Below are positions 51,394-60,386 of a DNA stretch of 64,000 nucleotides, piece after piece. A program made the position numbers and the translations under genes. Origin of the DNA: UBA1547 sp035399865 (GTDB lineage Bacteria; Patescibacteriota; Saccharimonadia; Saccharimonadales; Saccharimonadaceae); assembly GCA_035399865.1 (NCBI GenBank), contig DAOPJW010000004.1, positions 55,650 through 119,649 of the forward strand. The letters run 5' to 3'. Under the pieces are notes generated by a model, which made no database searches, was not told where the DNA came from, and worked only from the letters and a program-made list of their open reading frames with translations. Position 1 is the first letter of the stretch. Each line of letters opens with the position of its first letter.

Positions 51394-53340
51394 ATGCACT
51401 ATTATGAGGTGGCTCCAAATCAGATCGTCCGTACAGGTAGCGGATATTTTACATATTATTCAAAAAAAATGTTATTAATAGGACAAATTGTCCTAATTGA
51501 AGTCGGCAAAAGAAATATGGTCGGAGTTGTGATAAAAAAGGTAAATCAACCAAATTATGATACAAAACCAATAATATCTTTATTAGAAGAATCTCCCATT
51601 CCATCGCAACTTATAGAACTTGCTTTATGGATTTCAAATTATTATGTAACGCCACTTGCATTAGTAATACAAACAATTTTACCCAACGGAATTCAAAAAA
51701 CACGTCGAATTGAGTCAACAACGATAAAAATAGCGAAAAGAAAACGAACAAATATTTTATTCAATGATGAACAATTGTCAGCATTAAGCACTTTGGATAA
51801 ATATTGTGATGGCACTTTTTTATTACAAGGAGTAACGGGTTCTGGTAAAACTGAAGTATATATCGAGGCAACAAAAAAAGCAATAAAAAATAATCAATCA
51901 GTGATAATTATTGTCCCAGAAATTGCATTAACCTCTCAAATTATTTCTGAATTTTCAAATCATTTCAACGACCTACTGCTAACTCATTCAGCCATGAGAG
52001 AAGCTAATCGTCATTTAGTATGGCGAGATGCTTTGAATAGTAATAGTCCAAAAATTGTGATTGGTCCACGTTCAGCCCTATTCACTCCTTTGAAAAATAT
52101 AGGTCTTATCGTTATTGATGAAGCTCATGAGCCTAGCTTAAAACAAGAACAGTCTCCTCGATATTCCGCACTTAGGGTTGCAACCATGTTAGGACGTTTC
52201 CATAAATCGAAAGTTATTTTTGGGACTGCTACCCCAAACATCGTCGATCGTTATTTGGCTGAGAAATCAAATCGTCCATTGCTTAGGCTAAATAAACCAG
52301 CTCGTAAAAATACCGTTAAGCCCTTAATTGAATTGATTGATATGAAAAATAACAAAAATGAAAATTTTAAAAAACATCATTTTTTGTCTGATAAATTATT
52401 AGAACAAATCGAATTATCATTAAAGCTGAAAAAACAAACTCTTATCTTTCATAATAAAAGAGGTAGTACTACCAATACTCTATGTAAAGAATGTGGCTGG
52501 ACTGCAGAGTGTCTAAAGTGTCATCTGCCGCTGTCATTACATATCGATAAGCACAAGTTATTGTGTCATATTTGTGGTTTTAATAGTGAAGTAATGTCAT
52601 CATGCGAGGTATGTAATAGTACAGATATTATTCATAAAGGGATTGGCACGAAATTAATTGAGTCGGAACTTAAGAAATTTTTTCCAAACGCAATTATCGC
52701 TAGATTTGACAGTGACAATAAAAACGATGATTCCTTGAATACAAAATACAAAGAAATTTATGAAGGAAAAATAGATATAATTATTGGTACTCAAATAGTC
52801 GCCAAGGGATTAGATTTACCAAAATTAAGGACAGTCGGAGTAATTCAGGCCGATAGCGGTTTATCATTGCCTGACTATTCATCAAGTGAAAGAACTTTTC
52901 AATTACTGTCTCAAGTAGTAGGTCGAGTTGGAAGATGTAAACAAAAGGATTACGTGATTATTCAGTCGTATCTACCTAAACATTTTAGTATTGCTTGTGG
53001 CATATTACAGGATTACGAAACTTTTTATAAAAACACTTTAAAAGAACGTATTAGAGGAAATTTCCCACCAATATGTTATTTATTAAAATTAACTTGTTCC
53101 TATAAAACTGAAGTAGTAGCAATAAGAAATTCAAAAAAATTATTTGAAGCATTGAAATCTAAAGTAGAAAATAATGTTCAGATCTTTGGACCCACTCCTG
53201 CATTTTATGAAAGACAATATAATAACTATAGGTGGCAATTAGTATTAAAAAGTTCTAGACGTGAAAATTTAAGCAAAATAATAAAATATATTCCTACTAA
53301 AAATTGGCAATATGAACTCGACCCTACTAGCTTACTATAA
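51394..53340 (+). CDS. priA: Primosomal replication helicase PriA
   Basis: A 648-residue superfamily 2 helicase that restarts stalled forks: N-terminal DNA-binding domain, Walker A GVTGSGKTEVY (about residue 148-158), DEAH in VIDEAHEPS, and eight zinc cysteines in CKECGW..CLKC..CHIC..CEVCNS (about residues 365-410), then the C-terminal helicase motifs GTQIVAKGLDLP and QVVGRVGR. The ATG at 51394 lies seven bases after TATAAT, with no Shine-Dalgarno. It heads priA-def-fmt. Confidence 0.95.
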   Translation: MHYYEVAPNQIVRTGSGYFTYYSKKMLLIGQIVLIEVGKRNMVGVVIKKVNQPNYDTKPIISLLEESPIPSQLIELALWISNYYVTPLALVIQTILPNGIQKTRRIESTTIKIAKRKRTNILFNDEQLSALSTLDKYCDGTFLLQGVTGSGKTEVYIEATKKAIKNNQSVIIIVPEIALTSQIISEFSNHFNDLLLTHSAMREANRHLVWRDALNSNSPKIVIGPRSALFTPLKNIGLIVIDEAHEPSLKQEQSPRYSALRVATMLGRFHKSKVIFGTATPNIVDRYLAEKSNRPLLRLNKPARKNTVKPLIELIDMKNNKNENFKKHHFLSDKLLEQIELSLKLKKQTLIFHNKRGSTTNTLCKECGWTAECLKCHLPLSLHIDKHKLLCHICGFNSEVMSSCEVCNSTDIIHKGIGTKLIESELKKFFPNAIIARFDSDNKNDDSLNTKYKEIYEGKIDIIIGTQIVAKGLDLPKLRTVGVIQADSGLSLPDYSSSERTFQLLSQVVGRVGRCKQKDYVIIQSYLPKHFSIACGILQDYETFYKNTLKERIRGNFPPICYLLKLTCSYKTEVVAIRNSKKLFEALKSKVENNVQIFGPTPAFYERQYNNYRWQLVLKSSRRENLSKIIKYIPTKNWQYELDPTSLL

Positions 53341-53362
53341 TCACCTCTGATATAATTATAAA

Positions 53363-53941
53363 TTGATGAAAAAAGAAGATATAATTACCTTACCGAATCC
53401 TAGATTACGTGAAAGGTCAAAAAAAGTACAAATAATAACTCCTGAAATCGAACAGTTAATCGAAGATATGATTTCAGTTTCATTAGATTGGGAAGATTCC
53501 AGACCGCATGAAATTAGTGCCGCACTTGCTGCCGCACAAATAAATCGACCTGAGAGAGTTATAATTATTCGAAATAATCTTGACGATAAATCAGTAAGAG
53601 AATTCACTGCTCTAATTAATCCTGAAATCATAAAATTTGAGGGCGAAATTATTGAAGATTATGAAGGCTGCCTTAGTGTTCCAAATAGTATTTATGGAAT
53701 GATTCCTCGCCATTCAAAAATTAAAATTAAGGCAATGGATATTAAAGGAAATAAAGTACGTATCAAAGCTGACGGTTTTTTAGCTAGAATACTTCAACAT
53801 GAAATTGACCATACTAACGGTATAGTATTTATTGACCACATCAAAAATAATGAAAATGCTTTTTATAAATTAAATAAAAAAGGTGAACTAAAACCATTAA
53901 ATTATGATAAAGACATCAGAGAAAATAGTATTCTTTGGTAG
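53363..53941 (+). CDS. def: Peptide deformylase with altered motif 1
   Basis: A 192-residue metalloenzyme that removes the formyl group of new proteins. Motif 2 EGCLSVP and motif 3 HEIDH are intact. Motif 1, normally GxGxAAxQ, reads SAALAAAQ, losing both glycines but keeping Gln. The start is TTG 53363 or, more likely, ATG 53366; TGaTATAAT (hexamer 53351-53356) lies six and nine bases before them. It overlaps fmt by 38 bases. Confidence 0.92.
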   Translation: MMKKEDIITLPNPRLRERSKKVQIITPEIEQLIEDMISVSLDWEDSRPHEISAALAAAQINRPERVIIIRNNLDDKSVREFTALINPEIIKFEGEIIEDYEGCLSVPNSIYGMIPRHSKIKIKAMDIKGNKVRIKADGFLARILQHEIDHTNGIVFIDHIKNNENAFYKLNKKGELKPLNYDKDIRENSILW

Positions 53942-54794
53942 TGGACCTGTCGCCACTGCTTCGTTGGATTATATATCCAACTTTTTTGAGATAGAAGCTG
54001 TAATTACAAAAACTAATCCTACTCATCATAAACACACGGCACCAGTTGAAGAATTTGCCAAAAAAAATAAAAATGAAATTTTTTTTGTTAATAATAAAAA
54101 TGAACTTGATGATCTGGTTCAAGAAAAAAATTTCAAAAGTAAAATTGGAATTATTGTTGATTTTGGAATTATCGTATCACAAAAAACTATAGATTCTTTT
54201 CCACTAGGAATTATAAATAGTCATTTCAGTTTACTACCGCAATGGCGTGGTGCCGATCCAATCACCTTTTCAATATTATCAGGGCAAGAAAAAACTGGCG
54301 TAAGTATAATGCTGATTGAACCAGAACTAGATACTGGCAAATTAATTAAACAAAAGAGTTTACATATTGATTCCAAAGAAACAATTATAAGTCTAACAAA
54401 TAAATTGATTAATCTAAGCAATGAATTACTTGTTGAATATTTACCAAAATATTTGAATGGAGAAGTTAAACCACGACAACAACCCCACCCTAATCGTGCC
54501 ACATATTCTCGAAAATTAACAAAGGATGACGGAATAATTGATTGGAAAAAACCTGCTGATTTACTAGAAAGAGAAATTCGTGCTTATATAGGTTGGCCAA
54601 AAAGTCGTGCAAATTTACTCGGAGTAGAAATTATAATTACAAGTTCTCACGTTACCGAAAATCCTGAGGATAAACTAGATGTATTGTGTGGTGATAAAAA
54701 ATATTTATCAATTGATGAATTAATCGCACCAAGCGGAAGAAAAATGCAAGCATTAGATTTTATCAATGGCTATCTTGCTAATAAAAATATTTAA
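53904..54794 (+). CDS. fmt: Methionyl-tRNA formyltransferase
   Basis: A 296-residue enzyme that formylates initiator Met-tRNA. N-terminal Rossmann domain (KIVFFGSGPVA) with the catalytic Asn/His region INSHFSLLPQWRGADPI (about residues 106-122) and catalytic Asp in PELDTGKLI, then a C-terminal tRNA-binding domain (about 205-290). With def and map it completes the formyl-Met cycle. It ends convergently with the DUF5663 gene, sharing four bases. Confidence 0.94.
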   Translation: MIKTSEKIVFFGSGPVATASLDYISNFFEIEAVITKTNPTHHKHTAPVEEFAKKNKNEIFFVNNKNELDDLVQEKNFKSKIGIIVDFGIIVSQKTIDSFPLGIINSHFSLLPQWRGADPITFSILSGQEKTGVSIMLIEPELDTGKLIKQKSLHIDSKETIISLTNKLINLSNELLVEYLPKYLNGEVKPRQQPHPNRATYSRKLTKDDGIIDWKKPADLLEREIRAYIGWPKSRANLLGVEIIITSSHVTENPEDKLDVLCGDKKYLSIDELIAPSGRKMQALDFINGYLANKNI

Positions 54795-55210
54795 TTCCCT
54801 AGAATAGTGTTTTTATTTTCAACAACTTCTCGTTTTATTTCATCAAGAACTTGGGATACGACATTGCGATAATCTGGCCGATTTTTTTCTAACCATTTTG
54901 TAGCAACGTATTCGGATTTTAGTACAAAATCGTTTGCTGGTAACCCACTTTTTGTTAAAAATTTTACAAAATTTTCTTCTGTTTGATAATTTGGAATATT
55001 TTTTTCAAGCCACGAATCAACTGCTTCTTCGTTACGATCAATTATTGATTCAAATTCATTCAACTGGTCGTTGCTCATTCCTTCAGATAATCTATTACCG
55101 ACTCTTAATTCGAGTTCATTATATATGTGTTGCAAAAAGGGCTTTTTTTGTTCCTCTGGTAATTCGCCCAACCCTAAATCTTCTAAAAATTTTTCATCCA
55201 ATTCAAACAT
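54791..55210 (-). CDS. DUF5663 helical protein
   Basis: A 139-residue acidic, helical protein opening with MFELDEKFLEDLGLGELPEEQ and then FLQHIYNELELRVGNRLSEG, the mark of the DUF5663 family common in CPR genomes. Function unknown. The second half repeats related helices (WLEKNIPNYQ and WLEKNRPDYR), suggesting an internal duplication. It overlaps fmt by four bases and lies downstream of infB. Confidence 0.7.
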   Translation of the reverse strand: MFELDEKFLEDLGLGELPEEQKKPFLQHIYNELELRVGNRLSEGMSNDQLNEFESIIDRNEEAVDSWLEKNIPNYQTEENFVKFLTKSGLPANDFVLKSEYVATKWLEKNRPDYRNVVSQVLDEIKREVVENKNTILGN

Positions 55211-55276
55211 TTTATTCCCCCTTGAAATTGTCTGTGGTTATTCTAACATAAAACTTATTATATATCTCGATTGATA

Positions 55277-57061
55277 TTATTTTAAAGTTCGTTTTACTAG
55301 TTCACGCGTAAAGAATTCTAGCTTATCACCCTCTTCAATGATTAATTTTTTTTCTGTTTTTAAGGAAAGACCACACATTTCACCTTCAAAAACTTCCTTT
55401 GCTTCTTGTTGTTGTCTTTGTACCTTATTTACTTTTACTTCACCTATCTGTTCTTTGCCGTTTGTTGTGCGTCTAATAACCCTCGCCAGTAATCCTGATG
55501 AAATTTTGCCCTTAGTTACTTCACCTCCGGTAATAATTTCATCACGAAGAGTTCTAAATACACCTTTTATAATTAAATTACCAACTTCTATTTCTTTTAC
55601 TTCAGGAGATAATATTTCTTCCATTGAAGATCGAGCATCATCTAATAATTTATATATGACATCAAATATTCTAATTTGGATTTTATTACGCGTTGCCATC
55701 TGCTTCACGGCATTCGACATATTTATGTTAAATCCATAAATTATAGTATTTTGATCAATCGCTAATCGAATATCACTTTCATTAATATCGCCAACTCCAC
55801 TATTAATAATATTAAGAGTAATTTCTCCTTGAGTGTCAATAATTTTTAGACTATTCACGACTGAAGTTAACGAGCCTTGTACATCGGCTTTAACTATAAC
55901 GTTTAGTTCTTGAGACTCGCTTTTTTGACTCATCATTTTTAGTAAATCAGAGCCGGTAATATTTGTACTTGCAGCGTTTTTTTCCATCTCCATTTTAGCA
56001 ATCGAAGTCTGATGGCGAGCCTCTTTTTCATTACTTACAACGATAAAGGAGTTGCCAAATTTTGGTAATTCTTTGAAACCAGTTACCGTCACTGGAGTTG
56101 ATGGACCAGCTTCTTTCAAAGTTTTACCATTAAAATCCAATAATGTACGCACTTTTCCATATACAGTTCCAGCCACAAAACTATGACCAGGCTTTAATAT
56201 TCCGTGTTGAATTAGAATACCTACTACTGGACCGCGACCAACTTCCATATGCGATTCAATCACTAAACCTTCGGCCGGAGTATTTATGTCAGCCCTTAAT
56301 TCTTCCATATCAGCAATCAATAAGACCATGTCTAATAATTTATCAACATTTTGACCAGTCTTAGCACTTATTTCAATCATTATAGTATCGCCGCCCCATT
56401 CCTCAGGGTTTAAACCATAGTCAGTAGCTAACTGAGCTTTAACCCTAGCAGGATCAGCACCTGGGCGATCAATTTTATTAATAGCAACAATTATTTTCGC
56501 ATTCGCTGATTTAGCAAATTGAATTGCCTCTGCTGTTTGAGGTTTTACTCCATCATCAGCTGCAACAACAATAATTACTAGGTCGGTTAAAGCTGCACCA
56601 TGTTGCCTAAGGGATGCAAAAGCTTCATGACCTGGCGTATCCAATAAAGTGATTGACTGACCTTTATGTACGGTCTGGTATGCACTAATATATTGAGTAA
56701 TACCACCAGCCTCGCCTTCAGCAACTTTAGTTTTTAATATCGCATCCAGTAAAGTAGTTTTTCCATGGTCTACATGACCCATAACAGCCACAATCGGTGG
56801 CCTTGGTGTTGCTAAATTTGAAAGTTCGTGCTCTTTTCTTTCAGCAAATATTGCTTTTTCTTTTTTCTTAAGCTCAACATCAGACAAGCCAAGTTCTTCA
56901 ACGATAATCACAGCCGTTTCAAAATCAATGCGTTGATTAATTGTTGCCATAATCCCATTTTTAAACAATTCCCCAATTAACTTTGTAACTGGCAGATTGA
57001 GCTTTTCGGCAAGTTCCCCTACTGTAATGGAGTCGGCAACTAGTATGACTTTCTCAGACAT
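55277..57061 (-). CDS. infB: Translation initiation factor IF-2
   Basis: A 594-residue GTPase that brings fMet-tRNA to the P site. It has a short IF2_N segment (SITVGELAEKLNLPVTKLIG), G1 GHVDHGKTT (about residue 94), G2 G-G-I-T, G3 DTPGHEAF, G4 NKID and the two beta-barrel plus C2 domains. It lacks the long N-terminal region of E. coli IF-2 (890 residues). It follows rpsA by 45 bases; AAGGAG stands about nine bases before ATG, preceded by a GCCC/GGGC hairpin. Confidence 0.96.
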   Translation of the reverse strand: MSEKVILVADSITVGELAEKLNLPVTKLIGELFKNGIMATINQRIDFETAVIIVEELGLSDVELKKKEKAIFAERKEHELSNLATPRPPIVAVMGHVDHGKTTLLDAILKTKVAEGEAGGITQYISAYQTVHKGQSITLLDTPGHEAFASLRQHGAALTDLVIIVVAADDGVKPQTAEAIQFAKSANAKIIVAINKIDRPGADPARVKAQLATDYGLNPEEWGGDTIMIEISAKTGQNVDKLLDMVLLIADMEELRADINTPAEGLVIESHMEVGRGPVVGILIQHGILKPGHSFVAGTVYGKVRTLLDFNGKTLKEAGPSTPVTVTGFKELPKFGNSFIVVSNEKEARHQTSIAKMEMEKNAASTNITGSDLLKMMSQKSESQELNVIVKADVQGSLTSVVNSLKIIDTQGEITLNIINSGVGDINESDIRLAIDQNTIIYGFNINMSNAVKQMATRNKIQIRIFDVIYKLLDDARSSMEEILSPEVKEIEVGNLIIKGVFRTLRDEIITGGEVTKGKISSGLLARVIRRTTNGKEQIGEVKVNKVQRQQQEAKEVFEGEMCGLSLKTEKKLIIEEGDKLEFFTRELVKRTLK

Positions 57062-57106
57062 TATCGTAAGCTCCTTTCTGCCCTGATTCTGGGCTTGATT
57101 AATTTT

Positions 57107-58186
57107 CTATTTCTTCGATTTTGTTTTCCCTGTTAAACTAAGTGAAATTTTGTGATTTTCTTTATCTACTTCTAAGACAACAAATTCTTTTCGTTCGTTT
57201 AAAGTAAATACTTTTTCAGGATCAGCTTCATCACTCTCGCCAAGTTCACTAACATGAATCAATGCTTCGACTGCTGGACTAATTTGCACAAATGCACCAA
57301 AAGGTGTGATTCGAGTTACGGTTCCTTCAACCTTTTCACCTGTTTTGAATTGATCAACTTCTTTCATCCAAGGATCTTCGATTAGTTGCTTAATACTTAA
57401 GCTTAGTCGATCTTTATCAATAGCGATAATTTTTGCTTCAATAGTTTCACCGACTTTCACATAATCAGATGGATTATTCACTCTCTCCCAACTAATTTCA
57501 CTAATGTGAACTAGTCCTTCGATACCATCAACATTCACAAATACTCCAAAGTCAACCACTCCTGTTACTATAGACTTAACCACATCTCCAACAGCTAGTT
57601 TTTCGAATCTAGCTACAAGTCCGTCTCTGATGGCTTCTTTCTCGCTAAAAATTAATTTATTAGATTTGCGATCACAATCTAAAATTCTAACTGACAACTT
57701 TTTACCAATTAGAGAATTTAATCGTTGCAATATCTCGTCCTTGTCATTGCTTCCAACTCTTGGGTAATGTTCAGCAGAAAGTTGAGAAACTGGCAAAAAT
57801 CCACGAGCTCCGTCATATTCAACTAATAAACCTCCCCTATTAGCATCATATGGTGAGACCTCAATAATTTCTCCGGATTCCATTTTAGCCAATACTTCGT
57901 CCCAACCTCTATCCTTTGCAGCCTTGCGTAATGAAAGTAAAGAATAACCGTTATCTAACTCGGTATCAACAACACTAGCAATAACTTCATCACCTATTTC
58001 AAGATTTCGATAGAAACCTACTTCCCTTCTTGGCACCATTCCTATTCCATGCACACCTAAATCAACTAAGACTTCGTGTTTTCGAATAGAAAGAATAGAA
58101 CCAGTTACTGATTCTCCTTGTGTAAATTGCTTAACGTTATCATTTTCGCTAGCAAGTAATTCGTCCATTGTTACGGCTTTTGCCAT
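57107..58186 (-). CDS. rpsA: 30S ribosomal protein S1, four-repeat form
   Basis: A 359-residue protein with four S1 OB repeats (GESVTGSILSIRKHEVLVDLG; GEIIEVSP; GDVVKSIVTGVVDFGVFVN; GEKVEGTVTRITPFGAFVQ). E. coli S1 has six. S1 binds mRNA and unwinds leaders; it would be less needed for leaderless messages. Its own start is odd: AAGGAG lies sixteen bases before ATG but a AGTCTT/AAGACT hairpin spans most of that gap. It is upstream of infB. Confidence 0.92.
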   Translation of the reverse strand: MAKAVTMDELLASENDNVKQFTQGESVTGSILSIRKHEVLVDLGVHGIGMVPRREVGFYRNLEIGDEVIASVVDTELDNGYSLLSLRKAAKDRGWDEVLAKMESGEIIEVSPYDANRGGLLVEYDGARGFLPVSQLSAEHYPRVGSNDKDEILQRLNSLIGKKLSVRILDCDRKSNKLIFSEKEAIRDGLVARFEKLAVGDVVKSIVTGVVDFGVFVNVDGIEGLVHISEISWERVNNPSDYVKVGETIEAKIIAIDKDRLSLSIKQLIEDPWMKEVDQFKTGEKVEGTVTRITPFGAFVQISPAVEALIHVSELGESDEADPEKVFTLNERKEFVVLEVDKENHKISLSLTGKTKSKK

Positions 58187-58297
58187 ATTAGTCTTTTTAA
58201 GACTCCTTCCTTATTTTTTTGAGACAAAACTTAAAACAGTTCACCCCAAATATGGCCTTATTTTACCTCATATACGAGCTAAAGTCAAAATAAGCAT

Positions 58298-58690
58298 CTA
58301 TATTTTTCGATATGAGCAAAATATATTTGCCAATATGAATGTAGATAAAAATATTCCAGCTATCTTTATTAGATTGACATCAGCACCTGTCTGTGGCAAT
58401 TCCGACGTACCAGTCATAGGAGCACTAACCGTATTATTGTCGGAATTACTATCGGTACTTTTATTAGTATCATATAAATCTTTAGAATTAGAATTATCAG
58501 ATTCAGTATTATTTTTTTGTTCTGATTCTTCTTGTTTCTCTAATTCTGCAATTACTTGTTCTTTTCGAGCCTGTTCACCACGTTGTTTAACTAAATAAAT
58601 TCCACCAATTAATAGAAATGATAAGACGACTCCAATAACTACAAAATTAACAATCGAACCACCCCTATATGTTCGTTGTGATTTGTTCAT
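58298..58690 (-). CDS. LPQTG cell-wall-anchored surface protein
   Basis: A 130-residue protein with an N-terminal span (about residues 14-32), a long Lys/Glu then Asn/Ser/Asp-rich spacer, and a C-terminal sorting signal ELPQTGAD, hydrophobic span and short basic tail (CSYRKI). This is the canonical sortase substrate layout. No sortase gene is in the window. Having both an N-terminal span and an LPxTG end is unusual and suggests either signal-peptide cleavage or double anchoring. AGAGG precedes ATG by six bases. It is divergent from the ROK gene. Confidence 0.8.
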   Translation of the reverse strand: MNKSQRTYRGGSIVNFVVIGVVLSFLLIGGIYLVKQRGEQARKEQVIAELEKQEESEQKNNTESDNSNSKDLYDTNKSTDSNSDNNTVSAPMTGTSELPQTGADVNLIKIAGIFLSTFILANIFCSYRKI

Positions 58691-58784
58691 TTACTACCTC
58701 TCTTATAATATGATATTATTATGCATCAATTTTGATAAAAAGGCAATATCACTTGATGGAAATGTCTATGATAAACTAATAAAT

Positions 58785-59612
58785 ATGATAATTGCAATTG
58801 ACACAGGTGGAACAAAAACGCTCATAACAAGTTTTAATAATGGAGGAATACCAAGTACTCAGATTAAATTTTTTACTCCTCAAAAACCACAAGACTACGT
58901 AGAATTAGTTATTAAAAATATAGAAATAAATTATATTGATCAAAAAATTGATGCAATTATTATTGCGGTACCAGGTACTATCGATGGAAACAACACCATC
59001 ATATGGTGCCCAAATCTACCAGAGTGGGCTGGATTTAATATTTCTGAATTACTAAGTCAATCAATAAAGAACGTACCAATATACATTGAGAATGATGCCA
59101 AGTTAGCTGGTCTTTATCAAGCAAAAATTATAAATCCAATACCAAATCAACTACTTTATGTAACTATTAGTACAGGAATTGGTACAGGAATTATTACCGA
59201 AGGTCACATTAATCGAGAGCTAAGAAACAGTGAAGGCGGAAGGGCTCTAATTGAATATGATGAAAAACTTCAAGAATGGCAAAAATTTGCCTCAGGCAAG
59301 TCTTTTTACGAAACTTATGGAAAATACGTCAAAGATATAGAAGACGAAGAAACTCTTAAAGACATTGCACATCGTATAAGTTTGGGATTTTTGGAATTAA
59401 TCCCAACTCTTCAACCGGACGTAATCGTAATTGGTGGTAGTGTCGGTACCTATTTTGAAAAATATATTCATCATCTTAAAAATATTTTAGATAATAAGCT
59501 ACCGTCCCATATAGTTTGTCCCCCATTAATACAAGCAAAAAACTCTGAACAAGCTGTAATCTATGGATGTTATTATTATGCAATCGATAACAAAATTACT
59601 ATTACGACTTAA
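58785..59612 (+). CDS. ROK family sugar kinase without zinc motif
   Basis: A 275-residue ROK kinase: phosphate loop IIAIDTGGTKTLIT, IIIAVPGTIDG, catalytic Asp in IENDAKLAGLYQ and TISTGIGTGIITEGHI. The zinc motif (CxCGxxGCxE) that follows EGG in most ROK enzymes is missing; instead EGGRALIEYD stands there. The product could phosphorylate a hexose. I start at 58785 because a longer reading from 58683 crosses the LPQTG gene start. TGaTAAACT lies seven bases upstream of ATG. Confidence 0.85.
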   Translation: MIIAIDTGGTKTLITSFNNGGIPSTQIKFFTPQKPQDYVELVIKNIEINYIDQKIDAIIIAVPGTIDGNNTIIWCPNLPEWAGFNISELLSQSIKNVPIYIENDAKLAGLYQAKIINPIPNQLLYVTISTGIGTGIITEGHINRELRNSEGGRALIEYDEKLQEWQKFASGKSFYETYGKYVKDIEDEETLKDIAHRISLGFLELIPTLQPDVIVIGGSVGTYFEKYIHHLKNILDNKLPSHIVCPPLIQAKNSEQAVIYGCYYYAIDNKITITT

Positions 59613-60039
59613 AAGTGATTTTCCACAATACATTTTCGAATCAGGAAAAGATTTTATTTGGTCGCCTTCAAAAAATACTATTTATTATAACAAGCAGAAT
59701 AAAGACGGCTCTGTATTTTTATTACACGAACTTTCACACGCACTACTAGACCACGTTAATTACGAAAGCGACGTGTTACTTATTGCTATGGAAAGACAAG
59801 CTTGGGAAGAGACAAAAAGATTAAGTTTAATTTATAAAGTTTTCATAACTGATGAAATAATTCAATCTAATCTGGATAGCTATAGAGACTGGCTTCATTA
59901 TCGTAGTTTATGTCCAAATTGTAATTCCGTTGGCATAGAAATAAGTAAATGTTTTTTTAAATGTATTGCTTGTAGCCATAAATGGAAAACTAACGAAGCT
60001 CGAACGTGTTATTTAAAAAGATATGATATAAGTAAATAA
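59578..60039 (+). CDS. Small zinc protease with C-terminal zinc ribbon
   Basis: About 153 residues. HELSHALLDH (about residues 50-59) is an HExxH motif of the ImmA/IrrE-like or SprT-like class. A C-terminal ribbon has CPNC and CIAC pairs (about 113-133). Nothing else is recognisable. It overlaps the ROK gene by 35 bases (ATG at 59578), so the two are co-translated. A protease plus ribbon suggests cleavage of a DNA-bound or nucleic acid binding partner, as in ImmA- and SprT-type proteins, but this is inference. Confidence 0.68.
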   Translation: MQSITKLLLRLKSDFPQYIFESGKDFIWSPSKNTIYYNKQNKDGSVFLLHELSHALLDHVNYESDVLLIAMERQAWEETKRLSLIYKVFITDEIIQSNLDSYRDWLHYRSLCPNCNSVGIEISKCFFKCIACSHKWKTNEARTCYLKRYDISK

Positions 60040-60069
60040 AAAAATACACGCTAAAGCATGTATTTTTTT
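60038..60069. terminator. Bidirectional terminator
   Basis: AAAAAAATACA pairs with TGTATTTTTTT around CGCTAAAGCA, with T-tracts on both strands. It separates the protease gene and the convergent KGG gene. Confidence 0.8.
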
Positions 60070-60087
60070 ATTTATTAGTGCAAAAAA

Positions 60088-60288
60088 TTATTTTGATTCA
60101 ACTATTTTTTTGCGACGACTAATACGACCGCCTTTTGCACCAGCAACGCGAGCTAATTCAGGATTAGCGGCAAAACCACCAGTGTGACCGTTTTTTCCAC
60201 CTTTTGCGCCAATTTTTGCGTAAAATTCTGGATCACGAGCCAAATTTTTTGCAGCAGCTTTTCTGCCACCTTCTTTTGTACCTGCCAT
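60088..60288 (-). CDS. KGG-repeat stress protein
   Basis: A 66-residue basic protein with three glycine-rich repeats of the KGG type (EGGRKAAAKN, AKGGKNGHTGG, AKGGRISRRK), the pattern of con-10/GsiB-like general stress proteins. Function is unclear (desiccation or nucleic acid protection are often suggested). AAGGGAG stands six bases before ATG. Two overlapping palindromes lie about 100 bases upstream and could be an operator. Confidence 0.8.
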   Translation of the reverse strand: MAGTKEGGRKAAAKNLARDPEFYAKIGAKGGKNGHTGGFAANPELARVAGAKGGRISRRKKIVESK

Positions 60289-60386
60289 ATTTTTCTCCCT
60301 TACCTTTACGGCTAATTAAAAAGATTCTCATATTAATACTAGCTATTTTGCACAATATTAAACATGAAAACCCTCATTTATAACTC

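Noticed and set aside
19..60039. Recoding of UGA as in some CPR lineages
   Set aside because: Many genes end in TGA at family-typical lengths, and no in-frame TGA is needed for any conserved protein.
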